Positions 35,614 through 44,077 of a stretch of DNA of 64,000 nucleotides are shown one piece after another. The position numbers and the translations under genes are program-made. The notes beneath the pieces were generated by a model. That model had not been told where the DNA came from. It worked only from the letters and a program-made list of their open reading frames with translations, and did no database searches. The DNA is taken from contig NZ_SODU01000002.1 of assembly GCF_004366075.1 (NCBI RefSeq), positions 760,647 through 824,646 on the forward strand. The letters run 5' to 3'. The DNA is from Kribbella pratensis (GTDB lineage Bacteria; Actinomycetota; Actinomycetes; Propionibacteriales; Kribbellaceae). How positions within the stretch are numbered: position 1 is the stretch's first letter; the number at the start of each line of letters is the position of its first letter.

Positions 35614-36773
35614 CAGTTGGTCCCGAGGTCGAGGGCGGGCACCTCGAGCTTGCGACCTTCGTGCCAGGACTTGAGGCCGAGCTCGGCCAGCTGGACGCCC
35701 TTGGCGGCCTCGGCGAAGTCCCAGGTGAACGGGGTGCCGTCGACCACGTGCCGCAGGAACATCTCCCACTGGACCTTGAACCCGTTGTCCATCGGCTCGT
35801 TGTCCGGCACCGTCGCCCACTGGTCGCGGAACTTCTCGGTGACCGGGAGGTCCGGGTTCCACACCGGCTTCGGCGTCGCGGACCGGTGCTGGGCGCGGCA
35901 GTTCCGCAGGCCGGCGACCGCGGACCCCTCGGTCCCGTCGACGTGGAACTCGACCAGCTCGTCGCGGAACACCCGCGTGGCCCAGGACGAGTTCAGCTGC
36001 GCGACGATCCCGCCCTCGAGCTCGAACACGCCGTACGCCGCATCGTCCGCAGTGGCGGTGTACTTGTCGCCGTTCTCGTCGACCCGGGTCGGGATGTGCG
36101 TCGCGCCCTGGCAGTACACCGACTTGACCTCGCCGAACAGCTGGTCGAGCACGTACCGCCAGTGGCAGAACATGTCCAGGATGATGCCGCCGCCTTCTTC
36201 GGACTTGTAGTTCCAGGACGGCCGCTGCGCCTCCTGCCAGTCGCCCTCGAAGACCCAGTAGCCGAACTCGCCGCGGACCGAGAGGATCCGGCCGAAGAAC
36301 CCGCCGTCGATCAGCCGCTTCAGCTTCCGCAGGCCGGGCAGCGACAGCTTGTCCATCACCACGCCGTTCTTCAGGCCGGAGTCGAGGACCAGCTTGGCCA
36401 GGTCAACGGCCGCGTCCAGGCTCTCGGCGATCGGCTTCTCGCAATAGATCGCCTTGCCGGCCTCGACCGCGGCCCGGACGCCCTTCTCGCGCAGCTGGGT
36501 GAGCTGCGAGTCGAAGTAGATCTCCACGTCCGGCGCGGCCAGCGCCTCGGCCAGGTCGGTGGTGTACCGCTCCAGGCCGTACTGTTCGGCGATCCGGCGC
36601 AGCTTCAGCTCGTTGCGCCCGACCAGGATCGGTTCGGGGATGATCATCGTGCCGTCCGCGGCGGGGATTCCGCCCTGCTGCCGGATCGCCACGATGGAGC
36701 GCTCGAGGTGCTGGCGCAGGCCCATCCGGCCGGTGACGCCGTTCATCACGATGCCGATGCGTCGCTCGTTCAC
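35613..36773 (-). CDS. Gfo/Idh/MocA family oxidoreductase
   Basis: A 386-residue NAD(P)-dependent sugar dehydrogenase. The N-terminal Rossmann region begins RIGIVMNGVTGRMGLRQHLE, slightly unusual in lacking the tight GxGxxG. GKAIYCEKPIAESLDAAVDL holds the conserved EKP Lys. C-terminal FGYWVFEGDWQEAQRPSWNY, then GGGIILDMFCHWRYVLDQLF, carries the catalytic Asp/His. It probably oxidises a cyclic sugar or polyol, perhaps at C3. GTG start overlaps the cupin stop (GTGA). It is the likely first oxidative step of this operon. Confidence 0.9.
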   Translation of the reverse strand: MNERRIGIVMNGVTGRMGLRQHLERSIVAIRQQGGIPAADGTMIIPEPILVGRNELKLRRIAEQYGLERYTTDLAEALAAPDVEIYFDSQLTQLREKGVRAAVEAGKAIYCEKPIAESLDAAVDLAKLVLDSGLKNGVVMDKLSLPGLRKLKRLIDGGFFGRILSVRGEFGYWVFEGDWQEAQRPSWNYKSEEGGGIILDMFCHWRYVLDQLFGEVKSVYCQGATHIPTRVDENGDKYTATADDAAYGVFELEGGIVAQLNSSWATRVFRDELVEFHVDGTEGSAVAGLRNCRAQHRSATPKPVWNPDLPVTEKFRDQWATVPDNEPMDNGFKVQWEMFLRHVVDGTPFTWDFAEAAKGVQLAELGLKSWHEGRKLEVPALDLGTN

Positions 36774-37519
36774 AGTCTTACCTCTCGCGCTTGAGTGTCA
36801 TAAACATCGAGGCGGCCGCACATGCCGTGCCGGCCGAGCTCGGTGGGGGCGGGGAGTCGATGGAGCTCGGCGGACTGCAGGTGCGGCGCGGTGCCGGCCT
36901 CCAGAGCGTCCAGCGCGGCACCGGTCTCGTCCGCGAGTCGGCGGGCGCCGTCTTCCCACCGCTTCCGCCAGTCCGCAAGTTGCGGCTGCACGATCTGGAT
37001 CGCCGCCGCGAAGAAGTCGTCCAGCGCCGCGGGTCCTTCCGCCTCGTACCGTTCCCGCAGTACGGCGTACCCCTGCAGCGCGAGGTCGCGCCGGGCCATC
37101 GCGGACGCCGTACGGTCCTCGCCCTCACCGGTGAGGGTGGTTGCTCGCAGGTATGTCTCGCGGTCGGTGAGGTGCTCGGGCGGCAACGTCAGGACGGCGT
37201 CGCCGGCCTCGGGGAGTCCGGAGTTGGACATCAGCGTGAGGATCTGCAGACCGCCGCCGTTGACCAGCCGGTGGATCGTGCCCGGGTCGAACCAGACCAC
37301 GGTTCCTGCCTGCAGCGGGGTCTCGGTGTAACCCTTCGTGTTCAGGGTCTGTACGGCGCCGGTGCCGGCAACCACGTAATACCCCTCGGAGCAGGCCAGG
37401 TGCACATGCGGCGTACCGCCGACCAGGCCGTCGGGAGCCTCGATGTCGTACACCGTCAGCTTCGAGATGCCGATACCGCCCGGCAGCGCCACGGCCGGTC
37501 CGGGCTCGAACTCACACAT
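36770..37519 (-). CDS. cupin domain protein, first gene of DUF993 operon
   Basis: A 249-residue protein. An N-terminal cupin at about 30-110 has GTPHVHLACSEGYYVVAGTG and WFDPGTIHRLVNGGGLQIL, giving His/Glu metal ligands. A helical tail of about 120 residues has no family I recognise. It may be a sugar isomerase, lyase or sensor. ATG follows GGGAGGCGC. It lies immediately downstream of a strong promoter and two LacI-type operators. Confidence 0.8.
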   Translation of the reverse strand: MCEFEPGPAVALPGGIGISKLTVYDIEAPDGLVGGTPHVHLACSEGYYVVAGTGAVQTLNTKGYTETPLQAGTVVWFDPGTIHRLVNGGGLQILTLMSNSGLPEAGDAVLTLPPEHLTDRETYLRATTLTGEGEDRTASAMARRDLALQGYAVLRERYEAEGPAALDDFFAAAIQIVQPQLADWRKRWEDGARRLADETGAALDALEAGTAPHLQSAELHRLPAPTELGRHGMCGRLDVYDTQAREVRL

Positions 37520-37540
37520 GTGCGCCTCCCTTCGAGCCTT

Positions 37541-37554
37541 GGAAAGGGCTTTCC
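37541..37554. promoter_or_regulatory. LacI-type operator, proximal
   Basis: GGAAAGGGCTTTCC has perfect 6-bp arms around a GG centre, matching the GGAAAGCGCTTTCC class of LacI-family operators. It lies 17 bases downstream of the -10 box and 22 bases before the cupin start, so bound repressor would block elongation or initiation. Confidence 0.75.
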
Positions 37555-37570
37555 GCAGCTTGTGACCGTA

Positions 37571-37599
37571 ACCATAGGTGGGCGAAAACCTCCCGTCAA
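37571..37599 (-). promoter_or_regulatory. sigma70-type promoter of the DUF993 operon
   Basis: Read on the minus strand: TTGACG (37599-37594), 17-base spacer, TATGGT (37576-37571). The same hexamers and spacing occur at the hyi promoter. LacI-type operators lie on both sides. Confidence 0.75.
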
Positions 37600-37607
37600 C
37601 CTGTAAC

Positions 37608-37621
37608 GGAAAGCGATCTCC
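37608..37621. promoter_or_regulatory. LacI-type operator, distal and degenerate
   Basis: GGAAAGCGATCTCC keeps a perfect left half-site GGAAAGCG and a partial right half. It is centred 67 bases from the proximal operator and just upstream of the -35 box. The pair would allow DNA looping across the promoter. Confidence 0.5.
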
Positions 37622-37719
37622 ACCACCCGGGTGGAACGGCTGTGAGGTTGGCTACGTCGTAGCCCGTCAACAAGACAAACGCCCTCCGGCCACGGTGCCG
37701 GACTCTTGCGGAGGTGGTC

Positions 37720-38574
37720 ATGGCCGAAAGGATCAGTAGACGGCAGGCTCTGTTGCTCGGGGGTCGTGCGCTGGCCGGCGCGGCTACGCTCGGTTCGGTG
37801 GCCGCCGCCCAGTCGGCATCAGCGGCTCGACCGGCGGATGTGGCGTCGAGAGCTGCGGCCGGGACCGGGTGGTTCCGGCTGCCGATGGTGACGGCCAATA
37901 TCGGGCGTAAGCACCTCGGTGCCCGGGAGGCGGCGATTCGGGCGGTCCGCGGTGGCGATCCGGGGTACCGGCCGTTCGTCGGCTGGCAGGAAATCGGTGA
38001 GGGTGACTCGGGTGAGGTGCCGATGATCACGCGGCACTTCGGGAGCAAGTACCACAACGCGTTCCTGCGCGACCCCAAGTCCTTCCGGGTGCCGATCTCG
38101 GTGCCGGCGCCGTGGCAGATCGTGAACTCGAAGCGGACCTTCGTCCACGGCGGCATCGCCAACGTGACCCCGCCGCGCTTCATCAACGAGGTGGTCGTCG
38201 AGCACACCGCCCACCCAGGGCTGAAGTTCGCCCTGATCAACTCGCACTACATCGCCGGCGCCTACAACGGCAACAACAACCCGACCCTGCGCGACGAGTG
38301 GCAGCTGCACAAGAAGCTCCACCGCGAGCGCGTGATGGCCCACCACGACAACGGTCACCTGGTGATCTGGACCGCGGACACCAACAACCCCGGCTACGAC
38401 CGGGCGACCGGTCAGGACGCCGAGCACAAGGTGTATGCCCACGGCATCGACCGCATCAACTGGCTGCCCGGCGACGGCTCGGTCCGGCTCGATCTGGTCG
38501 GGACGAAGACGATCCCGATGAGCGTCGACGGCCACGACGCCCGGCTGGCTGTGTTCCGGATCAAGCTGGCCTGA
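37720..38574 (+). CDS. Tat-exported endonuclease/exonuclease/phosphatase-like protein
   Basis: A 284-residue precursor. The Tat motif is ISRRQALLLGGRALAGAATL, with an Ala-rich cleavage zone near residue 36. The mature part shows the DNase I-like fold pattern: MVTANIGR, VGWQEIGEGD (Glu), FALINSHYI (His), VIWTADTNNPG (Asp, Asn), HGIDRINWL and SVDGHDARLAVF (Asp-His pair). It may be an extracellular nuclease or phosphodiesterase. ATG at 37720 follows GGAGG; a GTG two codons earlier is less likely. Divergent from the DUF993 operon. Confidence 0.8.
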   Translation: MAERISRRQALLLGGRALAGAATLGSVAAAQSASAARPADVASRAAAGTGWFRLPMVTANIGRKHLGAREAAIRAVRGGDPGYRPFVGWQEIGEGDSGEVPMITRHFGSKYHNAFLRDPKSFRVPISVPAPWQIVNSKRTFVHGGIANVTPPRFINEVVVEHTAHPGLKFALINSHYIAGAYNGNNNPTLRDEWQLHKKLHRERVMAHHDNGHLVIWTADTNNPGYDRATGQDAEHKVYAHGIDRINWLPGDGSVRLDLVGTKTIPMSVDGHDARLAVFRIKLA

Positions 38575-39979
38575 CGCGCACCGAGGCGACCGCCTGGGCC
38601 CACTCGGCTCGGCGCCGGCCACGATCGCCGGCGTCGGGTTCGGGCTCGAACGTCCGGAAGGACCGCTTTCCGGCCCAGCCGGTCGTCTCCCCGAGTGTGG
38701 TCCAGGCCAGCTCGGCCACACCGAGGGCAGAGATCTCGGGTATGTCGGCAGCCTCGACGGGATGGCCGAGCAGATCCGCCTGCGTCTGCATGAGGAGGGC
38801 GGACACCGTCGCGCCGCCGTCCGCGCGCAGACTGCTGAGCGTGCCGGGGATGGTGTCCGTGATGTCGCAGATCTGGTGAGCGACCGCGTCAACCGCCGCC
38901 CGCGCGATGTGCGCCCGCGTGGTCGAACTGCTCATCCCGGTCAGTGCCGCCCGCGCTTCGCGATCCCAGTGCGGCGCCCCGAGCCCCGCGAAGGCCGGCA
39001 CCAGTACGACGCCCTCGGCCGACGGGACAGTCGCCGCGAGCGCCGTCAGCGCGCCGACATTCGGCAGGCCGAGGAGGTCGGCCGTCCAGGCGAGCGCGGC
39101 CCCGGACGACACGATGTTCCCTTCCAGCGCGTACATCGGCCGATCGGTCAGCCAGGCGAGCGTGCACCCGCTCGGCACGAAACCGTCCACCGGCGTCATC
39201 ACCGACGAGCCGGTCCCGTACGTCGCCTTGGCCATCCCTGCCTGCGTGCAGCCCTGCCCGTACATCGCCGCATGTGAGTCCGCCAGCACGGCCACGATCG
39301 GGATGCCGTCGGCCAGTCCCGGTACGTCTTTCGTGACTCCGAAGCCGGCGTTCGACGGCCGTACGTCGGGGAGCGCTGCCAGGGGCACGTTGAACGCTTC
39401 GAGTAGTTCCGTCGACCAGTCGAGCTCGAGTGTGTCGTAAAGCAAGGTCCGGGAGGCGTTGCCGGCCTCGGTCAGGTGCTCCTGGCAACCAGTCAGTCGA
39501 TGGATCAACCAGGCGTCGACGGTACCGACGTACGCGTCGGACCGGTCGAGGAGCCAGCGCATCTTGGGCGCGGAGAACATCGCGTCCACGCGCAGTCCGG
39601 TGCGTCGGCGGACCAGGTCGTCGACGGACGAGGGGAGTTGGGCGCACCACTCGGCGGTTCGTACGTCCTGCCAGCCGAGAACGGGGCCAACCGGTTCGCC
39701 CGACCGGTCCCAGCCCACGACGGATTCGCGCTGGGTGGAGAGCGCCACGGCGACGACCTCGACCGCCGCGGAGGAAGACGAGGCGGTGGTCAGGCAGGTG
39801 GTGATCGCTGTCAGGACGCTCTGCCACAGGTCGGTCGCGTCTTGTTCGACCCAGCCTGGGCGCGGGGTGGACAGGCCGACCGGGGCGGAGGCGGTGGCGA
39901 GGACGTGGCCGGCGGCGGTGACCAGGGCGGCTTTGGAGTTGGTCGTGCCCTGGTCGACCGCCAGTACCGCCTGGACCAT
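38561..39979 (-). CDS. FGGY-family carbohydrate kinase (candidate apulose kinase)
   Basis: A 472-residue sugar kinase of the glycerol/xylulose kinase superfamily. AVLAVDQGTTNSKAALV is the phosphate-1 loop. Also present are WVEQDATDLWQSV, GPVLGWQDVRTAEW, AVLADSHAAMYGQG (catalytic Asp), YGTGSSVM and C-terminal LRADGGATVSALLMQTQADL. GGAGGGGCG precedes the ATG. It is divergent from the ABC/isomerase/transketolase operon and separated from it by 116 bases with a small palindrome. A ketose such as D-apulose is a reasonable substrate given the neighbours, but this is inference. Confidence 0.85.
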   Translation of the reverse strand: MVQAVLAVDQGTTNSKAALVTAAGHVLATASAPVGLSTPRPGWVEQDATDLWQSVLTAITTCLTTASSSSAAVEVVAVALSTQRESVVGWDRSGEPVGPVLGWQDVRTAEWCAQLPSSVDDLVRRRTGLRVDAMFSAPKMRWLLDRSDAYVGTVDAWLIHRLTGCQEHLTEAGNASRTLLYDTLELDWSTELLEAFNVPLAALPDVRPSNAGFGVTKDVPGLADGIPIVAVLADSHAAMYGQGCTQAGMAKATYGTGSSVMTPVDGFVPSGCTLAWLTDRPMYALEGNIVSSGAALAWTADLLGLPNVGALTALAATVPSAEGVVLVPAFAGLGAPHWDREARAALTGMSSSTTRAHIARAAVDAVAHQICDITDTIPGTLSSLRADGGATVSALLMQTQADLLGHPVEAADIPEISALGVAELAWTTLGETTGWAGKRSFRTFEPEPDAGDRGRRRAEWAQAVASVRVRPA

Positions 39980-40059
39980 CGCCCCTCCAAGTTTCAACTG
40001 AGCTCTTGACGTGACTCTAGCCGCGTGGTGACACTCATGGCGACAGGCTATGCACTACT

Positions 40060-40071
40060 GAATATCTATTC
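40060..40071. promoter_or_regulatory. short palindrome in the kinase/transport divergent gap
   Basis: GAATATCTATTC has 5-bp arms around a TC centre and lies 25 bases before the GTG of the nucleoside-hydrolase-like gene, in an otherwise AT-poor region. It could be a half of a SorC-type operator or overlap the -10 element. Confidence 0.4.
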
Positions 40072-40095
40072 GTCGCCAAAGCCGGAGGAGAGCGC

Positions 40096-40989
40096 GTGAG
40101 GCCGACCAGACGCCGGGTGATCATCAATACCGATGCCAAGAACGAGGCGGACGACCAGTTCGCGATCGTGCACGGGCTGCTGTCGCCGACCTTCGACGTC
40201 CGCGGCCTGATCCCCGCGCACTTCGGCACCCGCCGATCGGACCGCAGTATGGAGGAGTCCCGCGAGGAGATCGACCTGCTGCTGGACCTGATGGACCTGA
40301 CCGGCCAGGTCACGGTCGCGAACGGCGCCGCCACCGGCATCCCGGACGAGCAGACTCCGCTCGACTCGCCCGGCGCGCAGTTGATCATCGAGGAGTCCAA
40401 GCTGGCCTCCGAGGGTGACCCGCTGTTCGTGTCGTTCCTCGGCCCGCTCACCGACATGGCGTCGGCGATCCTGCTCGACCCGGAGCTCGTGCACCGGAAC
40501 GTGATCGTGGTCTGGATCGGCGGTCGCGGTTACAACGGCTACGCGGCCGACCACCGGATGGAGTTCAACCTGTCCAACGACATCCACGCCGCCAACGTGG
40601 TGTTCGGCTCCGGGATCACGGTCTGGCAGGTCCCGAGCGACGTCTACACCAAGGTCTCGGTCAGCTACGCCGAGCTCGAGGAGAAGATCGGCGACGCCGG
40701 TCCGCTGGGCAAGTACCTCATCGAGCAGCTGATCGAGTGGAACGCGACGTACCACGGCGAGCCGATCGAGTCCCGCTCCCTCGGCGACTCGCCTGCCATC
40801 TCCCTGATGCTCTACCCGCACAGCGGCAACTTCCGGACCCGTCCGGCGCCGCGCTTCGGTGTCGACGGCTGGTACCTGCCCGGCACCGACAACCCCATCC
40901 AGGTCTGCGAGCAGGTCGATGTCCGCTTCCTGCTGGAGGACATGTTCGCCAAGATCCGCCGTTTTGCCCGCCAAAGGAGCACCTCATGA
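40096..40989 (+). CDS. nucleoside hydrolase-like protein
   Basis: A 297-residue member of the inosine-uridine nucleoside hydrolase superfamily. The Ca-binding N-terminal cluster is recognisable but altered: NTDAKNEADDQFAI rather than the usual DxDxGxDD pattern. Further segments are FVSFLGPLTDMASAIL and VIVVWIGGRGYNG, then EFNLSNDIHAANVVF (where the family has NxxxDPxAA). The divergence suggests a furanoside other than common nucleosides. GTG start follows GGAGGAGA. First gene of the sugar operon and overlapping the binding-protein gene (ATGA). Confidence 0.8.
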   Translation: MRPTRRRVIINTDAKNEADDQFAIVHGLLSPTFDVRGLIPAHFGTRRSDRSMEESREEIDLLLDLMDLTGQVTVANGAATGIPDEQTPLDSPGAQLIIEESKLASEGDPLFVSFLGPLTDMASAILLDPELVHRNVIVVWIGGRGYNGYAADHRMEFNLSNDIHAANVVFGSGITVWQVPSDVYTKVSVSYAELEEKIGDAGPLGKYLIEQLIEWNATYHGEPIESRSLGDSPAISLMLYPHSGNFRTRPAPRFGVDGWYLPGTDNPIQVCEQVDVRFLLEDMFAKIRRFARQRSTS

Positions 40990-42281
40990 GCACGTTCAGC
41001 CGCCGTGGCTTCCTCGGTCTCACGTCCGCCGCCGCACTCGGCGCCGGTCTGTCCGCCTGCACGGGCGGTGGTACGTCGACCAGCAGTGGCGGCGCCACCG
41101 GCGCGGCCTCGAACGACCTGCGCGTCTTCACCTACGAAGGCGACGAGACCATCGGCCTGTTCAAGGCGCAGCTGAAGAAGTTCGACCAGCAGGCCGGTAC
41201 GACGACCACCGTCGAGAGCCTGCCCGGATCGGGTGCCGCGGTCTACCCGGACAAGCTCCGGACCCAGCTGCTCGGCGGCAAGGGACCGGACATCTGGCGG
41301 ATCTGGGGCGGTCAGATCGGTAGTCCGTTCGCGAAGGCGAAGCAGGTGCTCGACCTGGCGCCGTACTACCAGAAGTACGGGTGGGACAGCTCGATCAACA
41401 AGCAGGCGATCGAGGGGATGACCTTCGAAGGCATGAAGGCCGGGCTGCCGTTGCTGTCGCTCGGTCTCGGGGCCTGGTACAACAAGTCGCTGTTCGCCAA
41501 GGCCGGCGTCAGCGCGCCACCGAAGAGCTATGCCGAGCTGGAGGAGGTCAACGACAAGCTGGTCGCCGTCGGCGTCACGCCGTGTGGCCTGGGCGGAAAG
41601 TACGGCTGGGACATCATGCGGCTGTTCGAGTACCTGCTCGAGCACACCGCCGGGCCGGAGCTGCACGACAAGCTGCTGACCGGTGACGAGAGCTGGGACC
41701 GGCCGGAGGTGGTCGAGGCGTTCACGCTCTTCAAGAAGTGGCAGGACAAGAAGTGGCTGCCGCAGGGTGCGCTGGGCCTGGACCCGTCCGACGTCGAACC
41801 GTGGTACGTGCAGGGCAAGACGGCGTACACCATCGTCGGCCCCTGGACGGAGGCCGCCGCCATCCTGTCCGCGAAGAAGAGCCCGTCGGGCTTCGGCAAC
41901 TTCGAGCTGCCGACCGACAAGACACCCGCCCGGCACTCCGGGTTCGTCGAGGGCTACATGATCAACGCCAAGGCGAGCAACCCGGACAAGGCGGCCGAAC
42001 TGCTGGACTTCCTGGCCAAGCCGGAGACCCAGAAGGCGTTGCAGATCACCGCGTCGACCGTCAAGGGTGCCGAGCCGGACCCGAAGTCGCTGCCGCTGTC
42101 GGCCGAGTGGGCGCAGAAGTACGGCAGCAATCCGTTCTACACGATCCAGGACCAGGCGTTCCCGAAGAAGCAGGCGGATCAGTACTTCAGCGTGCAGAGT
42201 GACCTGCTGCAGGGCTCGGTCAAGCCGGACGCAGCGGCGAAGAAGATGCAGGAGATCGTCTCGGCCTGGGCGAAGAGCTGA
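40986..42281 (+). CDS. ABC sugar transporter substrate-binding lipoprotein
   Basis: A 431-residue family 1 extracellular binding protein. The N terminus combines a Tat motif (FSRRGFLGLTSAAALGAG) with a lipobox LSAC, so it is exported and lipid-anchored. A Gly/Ser/Thr linker follows. The core has LRTQLLGGKGPDIWRIWGG and ALGLDPSDVEPWYVQGKTAY. Aromatic residues suit sugar binding. The following two genes encode its permeases. No ATPase gene is present, so a shared MsiK-type ATPase elsewhere is probably used. Confidence 0.92.
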   Translation: MSTFSRRGFLGLTSAAALGAGLSACTGGGTSTSSGGATGAASNDLRVFTYEGDETIGLFKAQLKKFDQQAGTTTTVESLPGSGAAVYPDKLRTQLLGGKGPDIWRIWGGQIGSPFAKAKQVLDLAPYYQKYGWDSSINKQAIEGMTFEGMKAGLPLLSLGLGAWYNKSLFAKAGVSAPPKSYAELEEVNDKLVAVGVTPCGLGGKYGWDIMRLFEYLLEHTAGPELHDKLLTGDESWDRPEVVEAFTLFKKWQDKKWLPQGALGLDPSDVEPWYVQGKTAYTIVGPWTEAAAILSAKKSPSGFGNFELPTDKTPARHSGFVEGYMINAKASNPDKAAELLDFLAKPETQKALQITASTVKGAEPDPKSLPLSAEWAQKYGSNPFYTIQDQAFPKKQADQYFSVQSDLLQGSVKPDAAAKKMQEIVSAWAKS

Positions 42282-42283
42282 GC

Positions 42284-43183
42284 ATGGCAACGACTGTCGC
42301 GCTCTCCAAACCCAAACGTGGTGGCCGCTGGTCCCCGTGGCTGTTCGCGCTGCCTGCGCTCATCGTGTACGTCGGGTTCCTGGTGTACCCGGCGGTGTCG
42401 TCGCTGTGGTTCAGCCTGACCAACTGGGACGGACTGAGCGCGACGTACAAGTTCGTCGGCCTGGACAACTACTTCAAGCTGCCCAGTGACCCGGTCGTCG
42501 TGACCGCGGTGAAGAACAACCTGATCTGGACCGTGGTCACGATCGCCGTACCGACCGTCATCGGTCTGCTGCTGGCGATCGCGCTGAACGGGAAGGTGCA
42601 CGGCAAGCCGATCCTGCGGCTGATCTTCTACACCCCGGCCGTCCTGCCGCTCGTGTCCATCGCGAGTATCTGGGGCTGGCTGTACAACCCGCAGTACGGC
42701 GCGATCAACTCGTTCCTCAGGCTGCTCGGGCTCGACGGACTCGCCCAGCCCTGGCTCGGGCAGGACTCGACTGCGCTCTGGGCCGTGATGGTGCCGGCGA
42801 TCTGGTTGCGGACCGGCTTCCCGATGTTGCTCTATCTGGCCGCGTTGCAGGGCATTCCGAACGAGCTCTACGAGGCGGCGACCGTCGACGGAGCGACGAA
42901 ATGGCAGCAGTTCTGGCATGTCACGATGCCGAGCCTGCGGCCGGCGCACTACATCGTGCTGGCGCTGTCCCTGATCGATTCGTTCAAGGTCTTCGACATG
43001 ATCTACGCGATGACGTACGGCGGCCCGGGTACGTCGACGCAGGTGATGGGAACGTGGATGTACTTCAACGTCTTCCAGTACTACCAGGCCGGCTACGGCA
43101 CCGCGATCGCCGTCGTGATCACCCTTGTGGCCATCGCAGTCGGCATCCCGTACGTACGCTCCCAGACAAGGGAGGCCTCATGA
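42284..43183 (+). CDS. ABC sugar transporter permease (MalF type)
   Basis: A 299-residue inner-membrane protein with six helices. The first is WSPWLFALPALIVYVGFLVY. The cytoplasmic EAA loop ELYEAATVDGATKWQQFWHV lies near residue 200 and contacts the ATPase. DMIYAMTYGGPGTSTQVMG is typical of sugar-uptake permeases. It starts two bases after the binding-protein stop and overlaps the next permease (ATGA). Confidence 0.94.
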   Translation: MATTVALSKPKRGGRWSPWLFALPALIVYVGFLVYPAVSSLWFSLTNWDGLSATYKFVGLDNYFKLPSDPVVVTAVKNNLIWTVVTIAVPTVIGLLLAIALNGKVHGKPILRLIFYTPAVLPLVSIASIWGWLYNPQYGAINSFLRLLGLDGLAQPWLGQDSTALWAVMVPAIWLRTGFPMLLYLAALQGIPNELYEAATVDGATKWQQFWHVTMPSLRPAHYIVLALSLIDSFKVFDMIYAMTYGGPGTSTQVMGTWMYFNVFQYYQAGYGTAIAVVITLVAIAVGIPYVRSQTREAS

Positions 43184-44067
43184 CGCTGACGGCTCCGGTT
43201 CGGGTCGACGTGTCGATCGAGTCCGCTGAGCCCGCGAAGGCTCCTAGGACGAAGCGTGGTCTGGTCATAACGCTGGTCCTCATCGTGATCGCACTGTTCT
43301 GGATTTCGCCGCTGGCGCTGCTGGTGATCACCGCCGTTCGCCCGCTGTCCGACTTCATCGGGAACGGGCCGCTGTCCTGGCCCGCGGACTTCACCTGGAA
43401 GAACTTCTCGGACGCGTGGGGGATCGGCAACTTCGCCACGACGTACAAGAACAGCGCGATCCTGGCGCTGATCAAGGTGCCGCTCGGGGTGCTGGTGTCG
43501 GCGATGCTCGGCTTCGCGCTGGCCAAGCTGCGGATGAAGTTCCGCCGGACGGTGATGTTCACGGTGTTCCTCGGGCTGACCATCCCGATCTACATCACGA
43601 TCGTCCCGGTCTTCATCATGATGCGCTCGGCCGGTGCGACCGACAGCATCTTCGGGCTGATCGGGCCGTACCTGGCGTTCGGCATCCCGTTCGAGGTGCT
43701 GGTGCTGCAGTCGTTCTTCCGGCAGCTCCCGGACGAGATCATCGAGGCCGCCCGGGTGGACGGCGCCGGTGACTGGCGGGTGTTCTTCACGATGATCCTG
43801 CCGCTCTCGGTCCCGGCCCTGGTGACCGTGGCGATCCTGGACGCGGTCGCGACCTGGAACGAGTTCCTGTTCGCGCTGATCCTGCTGAACTCGGACGCGC
43901 ACAAGACCATCCCGGTCGGGCTGCTGAACTTCCAGGGCCAGTTCGCCAACAACAACACTGGTCTCGCGGCAGGCATCCTGATCGCCGTGGTGCCGATCCT
44001 CATTGCTTACACCTTGCTTCAGCGTTGGATCGTCGGCGGACTCACCGCCGGTTCTCTCAAGGGTTAG
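43180..44067 (+). CDS. ABC sugar transporter permease (MalG type)
   Basis: A 295-residue partner permease. [20 protein letters not shown] and [20 protein letters not shown] precede the EAA loop [20 protein letters not shown]. The C-terminal end [15 protein letters not shown] is the usual ending of MalG-type subunits. GGAGG lies four bases before the ATG. Together with the preceding two genes it forms a complete CUT1 importer except for the ATPase. Confidence 0.94.
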   Translation: MTLTAPVRVDVSIESAEPAKAPRTKRGLVITLVLIVIALFWISPLALLVITAVRPLSDFIGNGPLSWPADFTWKNFSDAWGIGNFATTYKNSAILALIKVPLGVLVSAMLGFALAKLRMKFRRTVMFTVFLGLTIPIYITIVPVFIMMRSAGATDSIFGLIGPYLAFGIPFEVLVLQSFFRQLPDEIIEAARVDGAGDWRVFFTMILPLSVPALVTVAILDAVATWNEFLFALILLNSDAHKTIPVGLLNFQGQFANNNTGLAAGILIAVVPILIAYTLLQRWIVGGLTAGSLKG

Positions 44068-44077
44068 GACACAAGAT

